This document shows positions 1 to 6,865 of a stretch of DNA of 7,804 nt, piece after piece. The stretch is from positions 1 to 7,804 of the forward strand of contig USMI01000094.1 in NCBI GenBank assembly GCA_900555735.1. Reading direction: 5' to 3'. Every line of letters begins with the position of its first letter. Position 1 is the first letter of the stretch. Source of the DNA: an uncultured Eubacteriales bacterium (GTDB lineage Bacteria; Bacillota; Clostridia; Oscillospirales; Oscillospiraceae). Made by a program: the position numbers and the translations under genes. The notes under the pieces were generated by a model. That model made no database searches and was not told the DNA's origin. It was given only the letters and a program-made list of their open reading frames with translations.

Positions 1-1580
1 AGCTCGCGGATGGACATACCAGCCTTGGCACCGGCGGTCAGCGCATCCGCGCAGGGGACCAGCGCGTCGATCAGAGTCTTGTCTCCCACCACGGCGCCAC
101 GGCCGAAGGAACGCTCGCCGGTGCGCTGGATGCCGGCAACGGCAGCCTGCATCATGGCGGCAAATTCATCCGGCGTCAGGGCAGTGCGCTCACCGGCATA
201 GAGACGAGCGGCACGGAAGGCAGCGCCCCAGATGGCGCCGGAGGCGCCGCCGCAATACTCGGCGATGATCAGGGAGCAGCCCATCAGCAGATCGCCGATG
301 GTGGCGCCGTCGTTGGCGAGGATCTCCTCCCACTCGCACTTCAGCTGGCGGAAGCCCTTGGCCACGCTCATACCGAAGTCGCCGTCACCGGCATAGGAGT
401 CCAGCTTGCAGAAGGGCACTTCGTTCTCGATGATGCAATCGCTCATCAGCTTCAGCATCGCCTTGATGTTGTTCAGCGTGATAACGCCGCCGGAGACGTT
501 CAGCCAGCTATCCTCGCAGCACATGGTCTCGGGAACGGGGGCCTCCTTGGCGGACAGCAGCGGCGTGTAGGCCACACGGGCCTCCGGGCCGTCCACATGG
601 AAGCCGGCGGCCATGCAGGGATCATCCAGATAGCTCTTGAGCTCGTCATCCATCTTCAGCAGCGTGACGGAGCCGCCCAGCATATCGATGCTGGTCATGT
701 AGTTGCCCACAAAGCGGCGGTACACCTGAATACCCATCGCGTCCAGCTCGCGGGAAACGGCGTTGTTCATCACATACAGCTCCTGCAGCGGCGTGCCGCC
801 GAAGCCGTTGATCAGCAGCGTGACCTCAGAGCCGGGCTTCAGCGCCAGCTCCTCCGCCAGCTGCGTGACGGTGCGCTTTGCCAGCTCATCGGCAGAGGCC
901 ACCTTCTCGCGGCTGCAGCCCGGCTCGCCGTGGATGCCCACGCCGTATTCCATTTCATCCTCACCGATGTCAAAGGTGGGAACGCCGCTGGCCGGGACCA
1001 CGCAGGAGCTGAGGGCGAAGCCGATGGTGCGCACGTTGTCGATCACATGCTGGGCTACCGCCTTGACCTCGGGCAGGCTCAGGCCGCGCTCTGCGGCGGC
1101 GCCGGTGATCTTATGCACCAGAACAGTGCCCGCCACGCCGCGGCGGCCCACCGTATACAGGCTGTCACGCACGGCGATATCGTCGTCCACCTTCACCATG
1201 TCAACCTGAATACCATCGTCGCCCGCCATGGCGGCGGCGCTGCCGAAGTGCATGACATCGCCGCTGTAATTCTTGATGATCAGCAGGGTGCCCTTCTTGC
1301 TGGCAGTGGCGCGGATGGCCTGATAGATCTGGATCTGGGAGGGGGAGGCAAAGATGTCGCCGGCAACCGCCGCGTCCAGCATGCCCTTGCCCACAAATCC
1401 GGCATGGGCAGGCTCGTGGCCGCTGCCGCCGCCGGAGATCAGCGTCACCTTATCGGGATTGATCTCCTTGCGCTTGATCACATTATACTTCTGAAGATAC
1501 TCCACCTCAGGATGAGCCAGAGCAATGCCGTTGAGCATTTCGGAGACCAGCGTCTCCGGGGTGTTGATAATCTTTTTCAT
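1..1580 (-). CDS. Dihydroxyacetone-type kinase, fused DhaK-DhaL, C-terminus cut by window edge
   Basis: ATP-dependent kinases of this family phosphorylate dihydroxyacetone or related short ketoses in the cytoplasm. The 526 visible residues hold a DhaK domain (about 1-340) with the signature SGGGSGHEPAHAG at 49-61, and a DhaL domain from about 365. Residues matching the E. coli DhaK active site are present: H55, D108 and H217, the last being the histidine that binds the ketone covalently. In DhaL the three metal-binding aspartates are D394, D399 and D401 (GDGD), followed by GGASGAIWG at 444-452 and GDKTLIDAL at 499-507. Fusion of both domains points to ATP use rather than the PTS-dependent form. 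The start is supported by AAGGAG at 1589-1594, 8 nt before ATG. Family members run to roughly 550-590 residues, so a few dozen are missing. It is the last visible gene of the operon, 43 nt after the EamA gene. The substrate may be dihydroxyacetone, but relatives also act on erythrulose, so no specific gene symbol is given. Confidence 0.93.
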   Translation of the reverse strand, partial: MKKIINTPETLVSEMLNGIALAHPEVEYLQKYNVIKRKEINPDKVTLISGGGSGHEPAHAGFVGKGMLDAAVAGDIFASPSQIQIYQAIRATASKKGTLLIIKNYSGDVMHFGSAAAMAGDDGIQVDMVKVDDDIAVRDSLYTVGRRGVAGTVLVHKITGAAAERGLSLPEVKAVAQHVIDNVRTIGFALSSCVVPASGVPTFDIGEDEMEYGVGIHGEPGCSREKVASADELAKRTVTQLAEELALKPGSEVTLLINGFGGTPLQELYVMNNAVSRELDAMGIQVYRRFVGNYMTSIDMLGGSVTLLKMDDELKSYLDDPCMAAGFHVDGPEARVAYTPLLSAKEAPVPETMCCEDSWLNVSGGVITLNNIKAMLKLMSDCIIENEVPFCKLDSYAGDGDFGMSVAKGFRQLKCEWEEILANDGATIGDLLMGCSLIIAEYCGGASGAIWGAAFRAARLYAGERTALTPDEFAAMMQAAVAGIQRTGERSFGRGAVVGDKTLIDALVPCADALTAGAKAGMSIRE

Positions 1581-1623
1581 AATCGCAGCTCCTTAAATCA
1601 GAAAGTGAATGAGGTTTGTTTTG

Positions 1624-2505
1624 TCACGGGCGGCGGGCCCGGAACAGATTCCGGAAGGGGGGAAGCTCGTTGGCCACCGGCACGCTCAGCAGCACCAGCG
1701 CCGCCCCCAGATAGGTGATGGGATGCAGACGCTCGCGCAGGAAGAGGAAGCCGAAAATGGCGGAGAACACAGGCTCCAGCGAAAACAGGAAGCCCACATG
1801 CTCCGGCGTGGTGTACTTCTGGGCCACAGGCCGCAGGATGAAGCCATAGGCCGTACACAGCAGCGCCAGACCCAGCACGGCCACCCACTCCAGCCGGGTG
1901 CGGGGCATGGTGGGGGATTCCAGCAGCAGCGACGCCGCCAGCGCAAAGACACCGGAAAAGCCCACCTGAAAGATCCCCAGCTGAACGGTGCTGTCCACCC
2001 GCTTTGAGGCGTAGTCCATCAAAATGATGGCGCAGGAGTTCAGCAGCGCCGACAACAGACACAGCAGCGCACCGGAGGAAAACCGGAGGCCATGCTCCAG
2101 ATTCATCAGCAGAAGTCCCACCAGCACGATGACCATGGCCGCCAGTACGTTGCGGCTGGGGCATTTGCGCTGGCCCGCCGCACACAGCAGCGGCACCATC
2201 ACCACGGAGGTGGAGTTGAGGAAGCCCACCTCCGACACGGTGGAGATCCGCAGGGCGGCCACCAGCGCCACAAAGATGGCAAAGATGATGGCACCCAGCG
2301 CCGCACCGTAGGCCAGCGCTTTTTTATCCGGATGGCGCAGCTGCCGGTGAAACACGGCGGCGGTCACCACAAAGGCGATGCAGAAGCGCAGCGCGATCAG
2401 ATTGAAGGTCCCCATATCGGCCGCTCCGATCTTCAGCAGAAGATTGGAGGAGCCCCAGACCATGGCGATGCTGGCCAGCAGCAGGTCGGCTTTTTTCTGT
2501 GACAT
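1624..2505 (-). CDS. EamA-family (DMT superfamily) membrane transporter
   Basis: A 293-residue integral membrane protein with about ten hydrophobic segments arranged as two repeated EamA halves (roughly 5-135 and 145-280). Family hallmarks are VWGSSNLLLKIG at 16-27 in the first helix and SLEPVFSAIFGFLFLRERL at 242-260 followed by YLGAALVLLSV at 265-275 in the second half. DMT proteins export or exchange small metabolites such as amino acids, nucleosides or sugar phosphates across the inner membrane. The substrate cannot be read from sequence. The length is normal for the family. A moderate ribosome site (GGGAG, about 9-10 nt before ATG) supports the start. The gene lies between a hairpin terminator after dctM and the kinase gene, with 43 nt to the latter, so these two are probably co-transcribed. 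I see no clear promoter of its own in the 75 nt upstream, so expression may depend on read-through of the terminator. Confidence 0.9.
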   Translation of the reverse strand: MSQKKADLLLASIAMVWGSSNLLLKIGAADMGTFNLIALRFCIAFVVTAAVFHRQLRHPDKKALAYGAALGAIIFAIFVALVAALRISTVSEVGFLNSTSVVMVPLLCAAGQRKCPSRNVLAAMVIVLVGLLLMNLEHGLRFSSGALLCLLSALLNSCAIILMDYASKRVDSTVQLGIFQVGFSGVFALAASLLLESPTMPRTRLEWVAVLGLALLCTAYGFILRPVAQKYTTPEHVGFLFSLEPVFSAIFGFLFLRERLHPITYLGAALVLLSVPVANELPPFRNLFRARRP

Positions 2506-2526
2506 GAACGACAGTCTCCCTATCAG

Positions 2527-2567
2527 TTAAAATACCCCCGCAGCGTGCTCGCTGCACACTACGGGGG
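2527..2567 (-). terminator. Hairpin terminator or attenuator between dctM and the EamA gene
   Basis: On the minus strand the sequence from 2567 to 2535 folds into a 14-bp stem with no mismatches (two G-U pairs) and a 5-nt loop AGCGA. It is followed by the U-rich tail UAUUUUAACU. The stem base is CCCCCG/CGGGGG. It begins 13 nt after the dctM stop codon. The tail has only four consecutive U, so termination may be partial. That would let some transcripts continue into the EamA and kinase genes, whose ribosome site starts about 10 nt beyond the tail. Confidence 0.8.
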
Positions 2568-2580
2568 CATATGGGTGCTT

Positions 2581-3891
2581 TTATTTGACAACGCTGGGCA
2601 GCCAGAGCGCCACAGCCGGGAAGAAGAACATGATCATCATGGCCACAAAGTCAGCACACAGATAGGGCACAGCGGCCTTTATGATCATAGACATCTTTTC
2701 CTTGGGGAACAGGCCCTTCAGCAGGAACAGCAGCACGCCGAAGGGAGGCGTGGACTCCGCCATCTCGCAGGAAACCATCATGATCAGCACGAACCACACC
2801 TTGTCGAAGCCCAGCGCCGTGATGACGGGGATGAAGATGGGCAGGGTGATCAGCATGATGGAGTTGGTCTCCATGAAGCAGCCCAGAACAAAGACCACCA
2901 GCATGAAGCAGAACACGATGATCTTCGGGGACACGTTCAGGCCGGCCACAGCGGTGGTCAGCGCCTTGGTGGCACCGGAGAAGGACAGGATAGAGGAGAA
3001 CATACCGGAACCCATCATAATGCTCAGCAGCATGGCGCTGGTCCGGGTGGTGTTCAGCAGAGCCTGCTTCAGCTTCCCCAGCGTCAGGGTGCGCATGCAC
3101 AGCGTCACGATGATGCTGGCCACCACGCCGCAGGCCGCAGCCTCGGAGGGCGTGCACAAGCCGAACAGGATCACGCCGGACACGGAGAAGATGATGAGGA
3201 AAATGGGAAGAATGTTGACCGCCGTAAAGATCAGGCGCTCCTTCAGGGGCTTCTTCTCCGCCTCATAGGTGGGGGCATCCTGAGGACGGATCTTGGCGCG
3301 GATAACGATGTAGGTAATGTAGCCCAGACCCATCAGCAGGCCGGGAACGATGGCGCCGATCAGCGTCTTACTGACAGAAGCGCCGGCAATGGTGGCCACG
3401 GTGACCGCCAGGCTGGACGGGGGGATCATCATTGCCAGACCGCCGGCACCGCAGATGGAGCCGAGGGAGTAGTCGGTGGCGTAGCCACGCTTCTTCATCT
3501 CAGGCACCAGAGAGGTGGACAGCATGGAGGTGGCCGCCATGCTGGAGCCGGTAAAGGTACCCATCAGCACGGAGGACAGCACACCCACGATGGCCAGACG
3601 GCCGGGCAGCTTGCCCATCCACATATCCACAACGTCCAGTGCCTTTTTCATGATTCCCGTCTGGAACAGTATCTCACCCATCAGAATGAACAGGGGGATC
3701 GGCAGAAGAGACCATGTTTTTACAGTATTCAGCAGGGTAAGGCTCATTTGCTCCAGACCGGAAAATCCGCCCCAGAAAATAAACGCCGCGGTTCCGCTGA
3801 TCGCCATGAAGGCAGCGGGCAGCGCCATGCCGCTGAGCAGAGCAAACATCAGCAGGCCAAAGAAAACAATAAGCGTCAGTTGCCAGGTCAT
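2581..3891 (-). CDS. dctM: TRAP transporter large permease subunit (DctM)
   Basis: This is the 436-residue ion-coupled permease of a tripartite (TRAP) importer. It is the membrane subunit that moves the substrate delivered by the DctP binding protein, using a sodium or proton gradient. The length is normal for DctM proteins. It is hydrophobic throughout, with about eleven to twelve membrane segments. Family motifs are PIPLFILMGEI at 65-74, GTFTGSSMAATSML at 111-124, the RGYATDYSLG region at 135-144, and a MIPPSS turn at 155-160. The start has AAGGAG 8 nt upstream. It lies 63 nt downstream of dctQ and its stop is followed within 20 nt by a hairpin terminator. Gene order dctP-dctQ-dctM is the usual TRAP order. 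Confidence 0.96.
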   Translation of the reverse strand: MTWQLTLIVFFGLLMFALLSGMALPAAFMAISGTAAFIFWGGFSGLEQMSLTLLNTVKTWSLLPIPLFILMGEILFQTGIMKKALDVVDMWMGKLPGRLAIVGVLSSVLMGTFTGSSMAATSMLSTSLVPEMKKRGYATDYSLGSICGAGGLAMMIPPSSLAVTVATIAGASVSKTLIGAIVPGLLMGLGYITYIVIRAKIRPQDAPTYEAEKKPLKERLIFTAVNILPIFLIIFSVSGVILFGLCTPSEAAACGVVASIIVTLCMRTLTLGKLKQALLNTTRTSAMLLSIMMGSGMFSSILSFSGATKALTTAVAGLNVSPKIIVFCFMLVVFVLGCFMETNSIMLITLPIFIPVITALGFDKVWFVLIMMVSCEMAESTPPFGVLLFLLKGLFPKEKMSMIIKAAVPYLCADFVAMMIMFFFPAVALWLPSVVK

Positions 3892-3954
3892 GTTGATTTC
3901 TCCTTACTTGTTAGTCGACCGGCCACGCCGGACACAGCCGCGTGACGGACCGGA

Positions 3955-4584
3955 TCATTCGGCCTCGGTATGTTCTGCGGACTCAGCCAGCTTTTCCTCG
4001 TGCATGATCTCGGCCAGACTCGGCTCGTCATGGTCATGCTCGGTCAGATACGCGCCGCTCTTGATGCTGGCAAAGGTCTGATAGGCGTCACGGAAGAACT
4101 GGATGGAAACCAGAAGATAGAAAACCACCATGGGAGCGGCATACACGGCATGGAGCCAGTTACCGCCGGAGTTGATGATGATGGCCTTGTCCTTGATCAG
4201 CTCGATCAGCTTCAGGGAAGCACCGTAGCAGATCAGCAGGAAGATCACGCCAGAGAGAATGTTGGTGACGGCACGGATGATAAGGCGAATCTTCTTGGGC
4301 AGGAACTGCACCACGATATCCACACGGATGAAGTCTTGCTCGCGCAGCAGGTAGGTGGCGCCGAAGGAGAGGACGCACACCAGAACCATCTCAGCCAGAG
4401 GCGTGGTAAATCCAAAGGGCTTGCTGAAGGCATAGCGCATGATGACATCCGCCACCACGATAAAGGAGATCATCAGCAGCGCGATACAGGAAAGAATGGC
4501 AAAGAAATCGAGTATTTTGTCAAAAACGGCCCAAAAGCCGGTAGTTGCTGGTTTGTGGGGGGTAGCTGCTTTTTTCTCGGACAT
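3955..4584 (-). CDS. dctQ: TRAP transporter small permease subunit (DctQ)
   Basis: A 209-residue, four-helix membrane protein (helices near 27-49, 62-81, 102-122 and 146-166) that pairs with DctM in TRAP importers. The family pattern is visible: ADVIMRYAFSKPFGF at 45-59 after helix 1, and LLREQDFIRVDIVVQFLP at 79-96 after helix 2. The C-terminal 40 residues are acidic and charged (DHDEPSLAEIMHEEK and onward), somewhat longer than the core fold needs. The start is set at 4584 because AAAGGAG at 4593-4599 lies exactly 8 nt before this ATG. A GTG 21 nt further upstream in the same frame has no such site, and the ribosome site would fall inside that longer reading. A stable hairpin lies between this gene and dctP. 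Confidence 0.95.
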   Translation of the reverse strand: MSEKKAATPHKPATTGFWAVFDKILDFFAILSCIALLMISFIVVADVIMRYAFSKPFGFTTPLAEMVLVCVLSFGATYLLREQDFIRVDIVVQFLPKKIRLIIRAVTNILSGVIFLLICYGASLKLIELIKDKAIIINSGGNWLHAVYAAPMVVFYLLVSIQFFRDAYQTFASIKSGAYLTEHDHDEPSLAEIMHEEKLAESAEHTEAE

Positions 4585-4592
4585 AAAGGCTG

Positions 4593-4599
4593 CTCCTTT
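4593..4599 (-). promoter_or_regulatory. Ribosome binding site of dctQ
   Basis: AAAGGAG on the minus strand with an 8-nt spacer to the ATG at 4584. It decides the start codon of dctQ against the in-frame GTG at 4605. Confidence 0.85.
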
Positions 4600-4615
4600 C
4601 AGCACCCGTATCTGG

Positions 4616-4645
4616 CAAAGGATAGGTCCGGAGACCTATCCTTTG
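4616..4645 (-). repeat. Perfect 13-bp inverted repeat with UCCG tetraloop between dctP and dctQ
   Basis: Arms 4616-4628 and 4633-4645 (CAAAGGATAGGTC and its exact complement) enclose a 4-nt loop. In the minus-strand transcript the loop reads C(UCCG)G, which fits the very stable UNCG tetraloop class. No U-run follows on the minus strand, so it is unlikely to be an intrinsic terminator. It lies about 60 nt after the dctP stop and about 30 nt before the dctQ start. A 3'-end stabiliser or processing barrier that gives more DctP than DctQM is the likely role, by analogy with intercistronic hairpins after other binding-protein genes. Confidence 0.75.
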
Positions 4646-4706
4646 TCCAAATACAATAGGTGCGTGTCGAATAAGAAGAGAGATAGAGAAGAAGTGACTT
4701 TAATGC

Positions 4707-5756
4707 TTAGTAATCCAGACCGCAGATCTCTGCGAAGCGCTTGGCATACTCGGGGGTGATCTTGTCCTTCAGGGAGTTCCACTGGGCCTGACGGATCAGC
4801 TCGGTAGCCTTATCCTTCTCGGCCTGATCCCAGACGATCTTCTGCACGCCGGCAGCGACCATCTCATCCTCGCCGGAAGCCTGATTGTAGTAGCACAGTG
4901 CGTAGAACTGCTCGGCATAGTCCTCCAGAGGAGCCTTCAGCCAGCCCTGCTGCTCTTCGGTCAGGCTGTTGTAAACGTCCAGATTGCACAGGACGCCGGT
5001 CATGCCGCCGAACAGAACGCGCAGATCGCAGAAGTACTTGGTAACATCCTGCCAGCTGTTCTGGACCCAATCCTCGGGAGTCATCAGGAAGCCGTCAACG
5101 ATACCACGCTCCATGGCCTCGTAGATCTCGCCATAGGCGATAACGGTGGGGATGCCGCCCAGCGCCTCAGCAGCAGCGGAGGTCGCGGAGTTGCAGCGGA
5201 TCTTCATGCCCTTGATGTCGCTGATGTTGCTGACGGGCTTGTTGGAGGCCAGGACCCACCACTGGGGCTGAGAGCCCTTGCCCAGCCAGTACACGCCGCC
5301 CTCTTTCTCGTACACTTCACGATAGAGGTCATACAGACCGGCTTCCATTTCCTCGGTATTGTTGGCCATACCGGTGCAGGACATTGCGGGGTACAGGGAG
5401 CAGATCTGAGACAGCGTCTCGTTGTCCAGCATCAGATCAAACACGCCGTTCTTCAGAGCGGACAGCATTTCATCCTCAGCCATAACCTCGTCGCCGCCCA
5501 GCAGGTTGATCTTCATCTGGCCGCCGGAGATCCAGTCGACCATCTGAGCATACAGCTCGGCAAAGCGGAACAGCTTATGCGTCTCACCCAGGCAAGAGAT
5601 CATGTCCAGAGTGACAACTTCTTTGGGAGTGCTGGAGGTGTTGCTGCTGTTATTGGCAGCATTGTTGTCGTTGGCAGCGTTGTTGCTGCCGCCGCAGCCG
5701 GCCAGACAACCGACGACCATCATGGCGGCCAACAGCAGGGCGATCAATTTTTTCAT
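4707..5756 (-). CDS. dctP: TRAP transporter substrate-binding lipoprotein (DctP)
   Basis: A 349-residue extracytoplasmic binding protein that captures the substrate and hands it to DctQM. The N-terminus is a lipoprotein signal: MKK, a hydrophobic stretch, then LAGC with the lipid-bearing cysteine most likely C21. A low-complexity Asn/Ser/Ala linker (about 24-43) follows, typical of Firmicute membrane-anchored binding proteins. The DctP core includes SNISDIKGMKIRCNS at 176-190, with R187 at the place of the conserved arginine that holds a carboxylate. It continues with GGIPTVIAYGEIYEAMERGIVDGF, another family hallmark. This suggests an organic acid ligand. Where sialic-acid binders have a second arginine (GTRQ), this protein reads GSQPQ, so it is probably not a sialic acid system. 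A strong AAAAAGGAG ribosome site lies 9 nt before the ATG. It follows the aroM-like gene by 75 nt. Confidence 0.95.
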   Translation of the reverse strand: MKKLIALLLAAMMVVGCLAGCGGSNNAANDNNAANNSSNTSSTPKEVVTLDMISCLGETHKLFRFAELYAQMVDWISGGQMKINLLGGDEVMAEDEMLSALKNGVFDLMLDNETLSQICSLYPAMSCTGMANNTEEMEAGLYDLYREVYEKEGGVYWLGKGSQPQWWVLASNKPVSNISDIKGMKIRCNSATSAAAEALGGIPTVIAYGEIYEAMERGIVDGFLMTPEDWVQNSWQDVTKYFCDLRVLFGGMTGVLCNLDVYNSLTEEQQGWLKAPLEDYAEQFYALCYYNQASGEDEMVAAGVQKIVWDQAEKDKATELIRQAQWNSLKDKITPEYAKRFAEICGLDY

Positions 5757-5831
5757 CTTTTTGCTCTCCTTTTTCTTTTTAAGCAGTGTTGCTTATTGCA
5801 TCGAAGTTTCGGTATGCAGGGGTGGGAGCAC

Positions 5832-6647
5832 TTACAGCTTGACGGGAGCGTAGTAGCTCTTCTCGTCGATGACGGGGCGCATCAGGCCGCGGGCAAACAG
5901 GAAGGCAGAGCTGGCGGAGGAGATAACGGGGCAGTTGAACTCCTTCTCATACTTCAGCTCCAGGCACTCCTCGTCGCCGATCTTGCCATCACGATAGTCG
6001 AAGGTGTGATAGCCCCAAACCACGACCAGATCCAGCTTCTCGGGCAGAGCCTCTTCGCCGCCGGTGCAGTGGCCAACGCCAAAGTGGAACTCGACATTGC
6101 GGAAGCCGTCGTAGTTGGTCCACATCTCGATATCACGCTGCCAGTTCTGGCCGCGGCCGATCACGACGCCGACCTTGGGACGCTCCATGGTGTCAGCCAG
6201 AGCCTGAACATAGTTGAAAGCGGTCTTCCAGGGGAACACGACGGGAACGGTGGAATGGAAGCGGTGCAGGGGGTAGCGCAGGCAGCAGCACAGCAGGATC
6301 AGCTGAGCGCCTTCGGCCTCCAGCTGGTCGATGCAGCGCTGGATGCGGGGCTCGTTCTCCAGACGGGGGGTCCAAACCTCATGCCAGCCATCGCCCAGAT
6401 AGAAGTCATGCTCACCCTCGCAGTGCACGAAAGCGCCGCAACGGGTATCAGGGGAATACAGAGGAACATTGGGGTCAAAATCGGGGCCTTCCAGAGCGGC
6501 GATCTGCTCATAGGTCAGATCCTCATAGGAAGCGTGCTCCAGAATCTCAACATCAACGCCCTGTGCCTTGAAGTAGTTACGAACAAAAGAACGGTTGTCG
6601 ATACGAGGACCCTGACCGACATTGATAAGACCAAGTTTGAAAGCCAT
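5832..6647 (-). CDS. AroM-family protein (Asp/Glu racemase-like), function unknown
   Basis: First gene of the operon, 271 residues. The N-terminal KLGLINVGQGPRID (4-17) matches the AroM-type opening (pattern IGxITIGQSPR.D). Further matching blocks are LEHASYEDLTYEQIAALEG (36-54), the helix RIQRCIDQLEAEGAQLILLCCC (101-122), STVPVVFPWKTAFNYVQAL (132-150) and PKVGVVIGRGQNW (157-169). The family is related to the Asp/Glu racemase fold but has no proven activity, and in E. coli aroM only sits beside aroL. Differences from typical members: a triple cysteine at 120-122, an insertion with an acidic/His-rich stretch at 72-91 (AFVHCEGEHDF...), and WGYHTFD (211-217) where many relatives carry a cysteine before GY/GF. 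The start is set at 6647: AAAGGA at 6657-6662 lies 9 nt upstream, whereas the in-frame ATG at 6671 would put that site inside the gene. Family call is from remembered patterns, not a search. Confidence 0.75.
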   Translation of the reverse strand: MAFKLGLINVGQGPRIDNRSFVRNYFKAQGVDVEILEHASYEDLTYEQIAALEGPDFDPNVPLYSPDTRCGAFVHCEGEHDFYLGDGWHEVWTPRLENEPRIQRCIDQLEAEGAQLILLCCCLRYPLHRFHSTVPVVFPWKTAFNYVQALADTMERPKVGVVIGRGQNWQRDIEMWTNYDGFRNVEFHFGVGHCTGGEEALPEKLDLVVVWGYHTFDYRDGKIGDEECLELKYEKEFNCPVISSASSAFLFARGLMRPVIDEKSYYAPVKL

Positions 6648-6656
6648 AATGATAAT

Positions 6657-6662
6657 TCCTTT
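6657..6662 (-). promoter_or_regulatory. Ribosome binding site of the aroM-like gene
   Basis: AAAGGA (within GAGAAAGGAA) on the minus strand, 9 nt before ATG at 6647. It sets this start rather than the upstream in-frame ATG at 6671. Confidence 0.8.
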
Positions 6663-6683
6663 CTCATTCATTGTAGATATTGT

Positions 6684-6706
6684 GTAAAATCATTGATTGA
6701 TTTTAC
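6684..6706 (-). repeat. 9-bp perfect stem-loop at the 5' end of the operon mRNA
   Basis: GTAAAATCA and its exact complement (arms 6684-6692 and 6698-6706) enclose a 5-nt loop. With the predicted start point near 6707, the stem would begin at about the second nucleotide of the transcript. It could protect the 5' end from decay. Alternatively the same DNA palindrome could be a protein-binding site just downstream of the promoter. There is no U-run that would make it a terminator. Confidence 0.7.
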
Positions 6707-6713
6707 TGTCTTG

Positions 6714-6742
6714 ATTATAGTATTCTTGTCGTCTTGTGTCAA
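6714..6742 (-). promoter_or_regulatory. Consensus sigma-A promoter of the aroM-like/TRAP operon
   Basis: On the minus strand: -35 box TTGACA (6742-6737), a 17-bp spacer (6736-6720), and -10 box TATAAT (6719-6714). All twelve hexamer bases and the spacing match the housekeeping consensus. Transcription should start near 6707, giving a leader of about 60 nt. So strong a core promoter implies control by repression. A half-site CGACAA (6731-6726) of the nearby palindrome lies within the spacer. Confidence 0.9.
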
Positions 6743-6749
6743 TTGTAGA

Positions 6750-6759
6750 TTGTCGACAA
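6750..6759. promoter_or_regulatory. Palindrome TTGTCGACAA, candidate GntR operator 1
   Basis: A perfect 10-bp palindrome 7 bp upstream of the -35 box of the operon promoter. Its core TGTCGACA recurs at 6911-6918 beside the regulator's own promoter. FCD-type GntR proteins commonly bind short palindromes with GT...AC symmetry, which this fits. Its 3' side overlaps a second small inverted repeat (CAAAAT-GCA-ATTTTG, 6757-6771). That the neighbouring GntR protein binds here is inference. Confidence 0.6.
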
Positions 6760-6805
6760 AATGCAATTTTGTAAGTTCGCACTATGAATGCGGTCATATT
6801 CTGGT

Positions 6806-6852
6806 AAATTTCACCTTCCTTTTTTCTTTTTCCTCCGTTTTTTTGTGAAATT
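6806..6852. other. Pyrimidine tract flanked by an inverted repeat in the divergent intergenic region
   Basis: Positions 6815-6844 are pyrimidines except one G. The tract is bounded by AATTTCAC (6807-6814) and its complement GTGAAATT (6845-6852). It lies between the operon's operator region and the regulator promoter. It may bend DNA or separate the two promoters. A terminator is unlikely because the arms are weak and the loop is 30 nt. The rest of the 6648-6975 gap is covered by the promoter and operator entries, and I see no gene in it. Confidence 0.5.
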
Positions 6853-6865
6853 CTACTTCTTTTGC

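Noticed and set aside
597..1718. A 373-codon plus-strand open frame opposite the kinase
   Set aside because: Antisense shadow of a GC-rich gene; the minus strand encodes conserved DhaK active-site motifs throughout.
2024..2311. Short plus-strand frames opposite the EamA gene
   Set aside because: Antisense shadows without ribosome sites or domain signals.
2545..3945. A 466-codon plus-strand open frame opposite dctM
   Set aside because: His/Gln/Gly-rich composition typical of an antisense shadow, no ribosome site, no recognisable domain, and the opposite strand is a clear DctM.
4616..4645. Intrinsic terminator between dctP and dctQ
   Set aside because: The stem is strong but no U-run follows on the minus strand, so it is listed as an inverted repeat with a probable mRNA stability role.
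5577..6848. A 423-codon plus-strand open frame opposite dctP, the aroM-like gene and the promoter region
   Set aside because: It crosses two real genes and the intergenic gap, and its C-terminal part translates the AT-rich control region.
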